Source: Tepidibacter mesophilus
GTDB taxonomy: Bacteria; Bacillota; Clostridia; Peptostreptococcales; Peptostreptococcaceae
DNA length: 64,000 bases
Reading direction: 5' to 3'
Assembly: GCF_002724055.1 (NCBI RefSeq)
Contig: NZ_BDQY01000001.1
Location: 62,001-126,000, forward strand
Part shown: in pieces, positions 63,501-64,000 of the stretch
Position numbering within the stretch: the first letter of the stretch is position 1
Layout: every line of letters begins with the position of its first letter
Notes under the pieces: model-generated
Databases searched by the model: none
What the model was told of the DNA's origin: nothing
The model's input: only the letters and a program-made list of their open reading frames with translations
Translations under genes and position numbers: made by a program

Positions 63501-64000
63501 TACTTGCCAATTCAAATATTCTATCCATACAAGATATATCATGATATTTTTTAGCCAAACTTAAAATATCATCCATATTATCAGCAATAGAAGTTGTAAA
63601 AAATACTTCTACACTACCATGAGCTTTTATATTAACTTTTTTTCTCAAACTCATTATTGGATCTAATACAGCCCCACAAGTATTAGCCAATGGTTCATTT
63701 AAGGCCTTAGGGTTTTTGATATCGTTAGCCCTTCCAATAAAATTATCTCTATTAGTTTCATACTCTAAATTTCCTATACTATCAGCATTAGTAGAAACAG
63801 TATGAGCCATCCATATTTTTTGTTCCCCTTCACTTCTTGGTCTTCTTGAACATAGTATACTTTCATATTCTAAAATAGGCTTTGTTCTTATAAATAAATT
63901 AGTAAACGCAGGATGAGCGATATCAGAAGCCTGATCTATAAGAACAGTTTCTAAATAACTAGTAAGCTCAATCATTACAGATTCATTAGAGTTATTAGTA
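60520..64000 (-). CDS. C-terminal part of a large GH94 protein, cyclic beta-1,2-glucan synthase-like (runs off the window)
   Basis: The reading frame is open to the right edge, giving at least 1160 codons. An ATG at 63975 has no ribosome binding site, so the true start lies beyond the window. The visible part starts with a segment like the pre-GH94 region of NdvB/ChvB (AHPAFTNLFIRT, CSRRPRSEGEQKIWMAHT) and continues with a beta-sandwich (about 380-680 of the visible part). A catalytic (alpha/alpha)6 barrel with GAYGFRDQLQDS, WWHPGPGDKGIRT and GSGDWNDGMSTVG, which holds the presumed general acid Asp, follows. Full-length cyclic beta-1,2-glucan synthases add a membrane and glycosyltransferase part of about 1600 residues. 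A stand-alone beta-1,2-oligoglucan phosphorylase is the alternative. Confidence 0.85.
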   Translation of the reverse strand, partial: TNNSNESVMIELTSYLETVLIDQASDIAHPAFTNLFIRTKPILEYESILCSRRPRSEGEQKIWMAHTVSTNADSIGNLEYETNRDNFIGRANDIKNPKALNEPLANTCGAVLDPIMSLRKKVNIKAHGSVEVFFTTSIADNMDDILSLAKKYHDISCMDRIFELASIRSQVESSYLNFDEDETTTYQDMISHILYLSPSKRKYQDIIKNNIKAQHSLWAYGVSGDIPIILVSIKNKEEIDIVKQVLNAHEYFRMKGIVVDVIILNEDESNYLQPLQDVIIETVRSKYGYDLIDKQGGIFIRNANTIPKEDQILFYSAARIVLKSEGESIKSQLDNVDCNYEIEQKIFNEDNTKYESLDEELDIDYFNGYGGFAKDKKEYIIRIKEDVNTPMPWINVISNKKFGFQVSENGSGYTWSENSRENKLTLWSNDPVIDPSSEVIYIRDDYSGCIWTTTPLPIRERESYTVHHGHGYSKFVHDSNGIQQELVMFVPIDESIKISIIKLKNKSNSKRKLTLTNYIRPVMGVSDQTMQKYIITDMNDDIMIIKNPYNPDFSSRISYMGCSEKVNSYTGDRLEFLGFNGELKNPASLKREKLSNTVGAGFDPCACIQTNIELDINEEKEVVFLLGQDSDIQNIQYIVNKYTNVDKAKNALGDSIKMWDDVLGKIQVKTPDISMDLMLNNWLSYQNICCRMWARSAFYQSGGAYGFRDQLQDSMNALNLIPDQTREQILLHCAHQFIEGDVQHWWHPGPGDKGIRTKFSDDLLWLPYATIEYIKHTGDHSILEEEVHFLEEDELKEEDERYGVPRVSEEKASVYNHCLRSIERSLKFGEHGIPLMGSGDWNDGMSTVGNKGKGESVWLGWFLYTILVNFLEICEKMNDLDIKKKYNDYAKKILNSIEENAWDGKWYKRAYFDDGTPLGSIENSECIIDSLAQSWAVISNGGDEARTEEAMESLNKYLVKENEGMILLFTPPFDEGNINPGYIKGYVPGVRENGGQYTHAATWVIKAYAMMGKGDKAWKLYSSINPINHTRTIKECLKYKVEPYVMAADVYSTNSHIGRGGWTWYTGTAGWMYKVGIEDILGLKKCGDEILIDPCIPKDWKEYLIEYKYGKSKYNISIKNPDKVNNNVKYMIIDGNKNNSNKLKLIDDNKDHNIEVVLG

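Noticed and set aside
63950-63975. The ATG at 63975 as the real start of the GH94 gene
   Set aside because: There is no Shine-Dalgarno sequence before it, the frame stays open to the right edge, and the first residues match an internal part of cyclic beta-1,2-glucan synthases.

Overview
This 64-kb window is AT-rich, tightly packed and, with one exception (an MFS transporter gene at 51951-53102), coded entirely on the minus strand. Gene content and order point to a motile, low-GC Gram-positive anaerobe of the class Clostridia: Gram-positive PolC, FliY with a CheC-like domain, CheC/CheD, a sigma-D (FliA/WhiG) factor, a DeoC/ABC-F/flavodoxin accessory set and strong AGGAGG ribosome binding sites. 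A Peptostreptococcaceae-like genome (for example Tepidibacter-like) would fit, but the genus cannot be fixed from sequence reading alone.

In the direction of transcription (right to left), the right edge carries the 3' part of a very large GH94 protein resembling cyclic beta-1,2-glucan synthase. It is followed by a LacI-family regulator with a cre/LacI-type operator at its own promoter, deoC, a flavodoxin with a palindromic operator candidate upstream, an ABC-F ATPase, an M15 peptidase, a water-forming NADH oxidase type flavoprotein and a YerC/TrpR-like repressor. The MFS gene converges on yerC, and the two share a bidirectional terminator.

A 579-bp non-coding region (51372-51950) then introduces one of the longest motility operons seen in Firmicutes. 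It runs flgB-flgC-fliE-fliF-fliG-fliH-fliI-fliJ-MotE-like-fliK-flgD-flgE-flbD-motA-motB-fliL-fliM-fliY-cheY-fliO-fliP-fliQ-fliR-flhB-flhA-flhF-flhG-PilZ-cheB-cheA-cheW-cheC-cheD-(two-TM protein)-sigD-(SwrB/DUF6115-like)-(MltG-N-like protein). It supplies the rod, MS ring, switch, export gate, hook, stator, chemotaxis core and the late sigma factor. Filament, late rod (FlgF/FlgG), CheR and receptor genes are not here.

I see no terminator between the motility operon and the housekeeping block that follows. That block is rpsB-tsf-pyrH-frr-(66-aa protein)-uppS-cdsA-dxr-rseP-ispG-polC, then rimP-nusA-ylxR-ylxQ-infB-rbfA-nrnA-truB-ribF, rpsO and the start of pnp. The order is the same as the Bacillus subtilis fla/che to rpsB to pnp region, except that ispG takes the place of proS and ylxP is missing. 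The housekeeping part couples ribosome and translation-factor synthesis, undecaprenyl phosphate and CDP-DAG synthesis, the MEP isoprenoid pathway and replication.

Many starts were moved from the longest open frame to the codon that follows a Shine-Dalgarno site. A large share of these are TTG or GTG. The regulatory DNA I can support includes several sigma-A promoters, an rpsO leader hairpin of the S15 type, a structured rpsB leader, a flgB leader with tandem repeats and long hairpins, intrinsic terminators and two operator-like sites.
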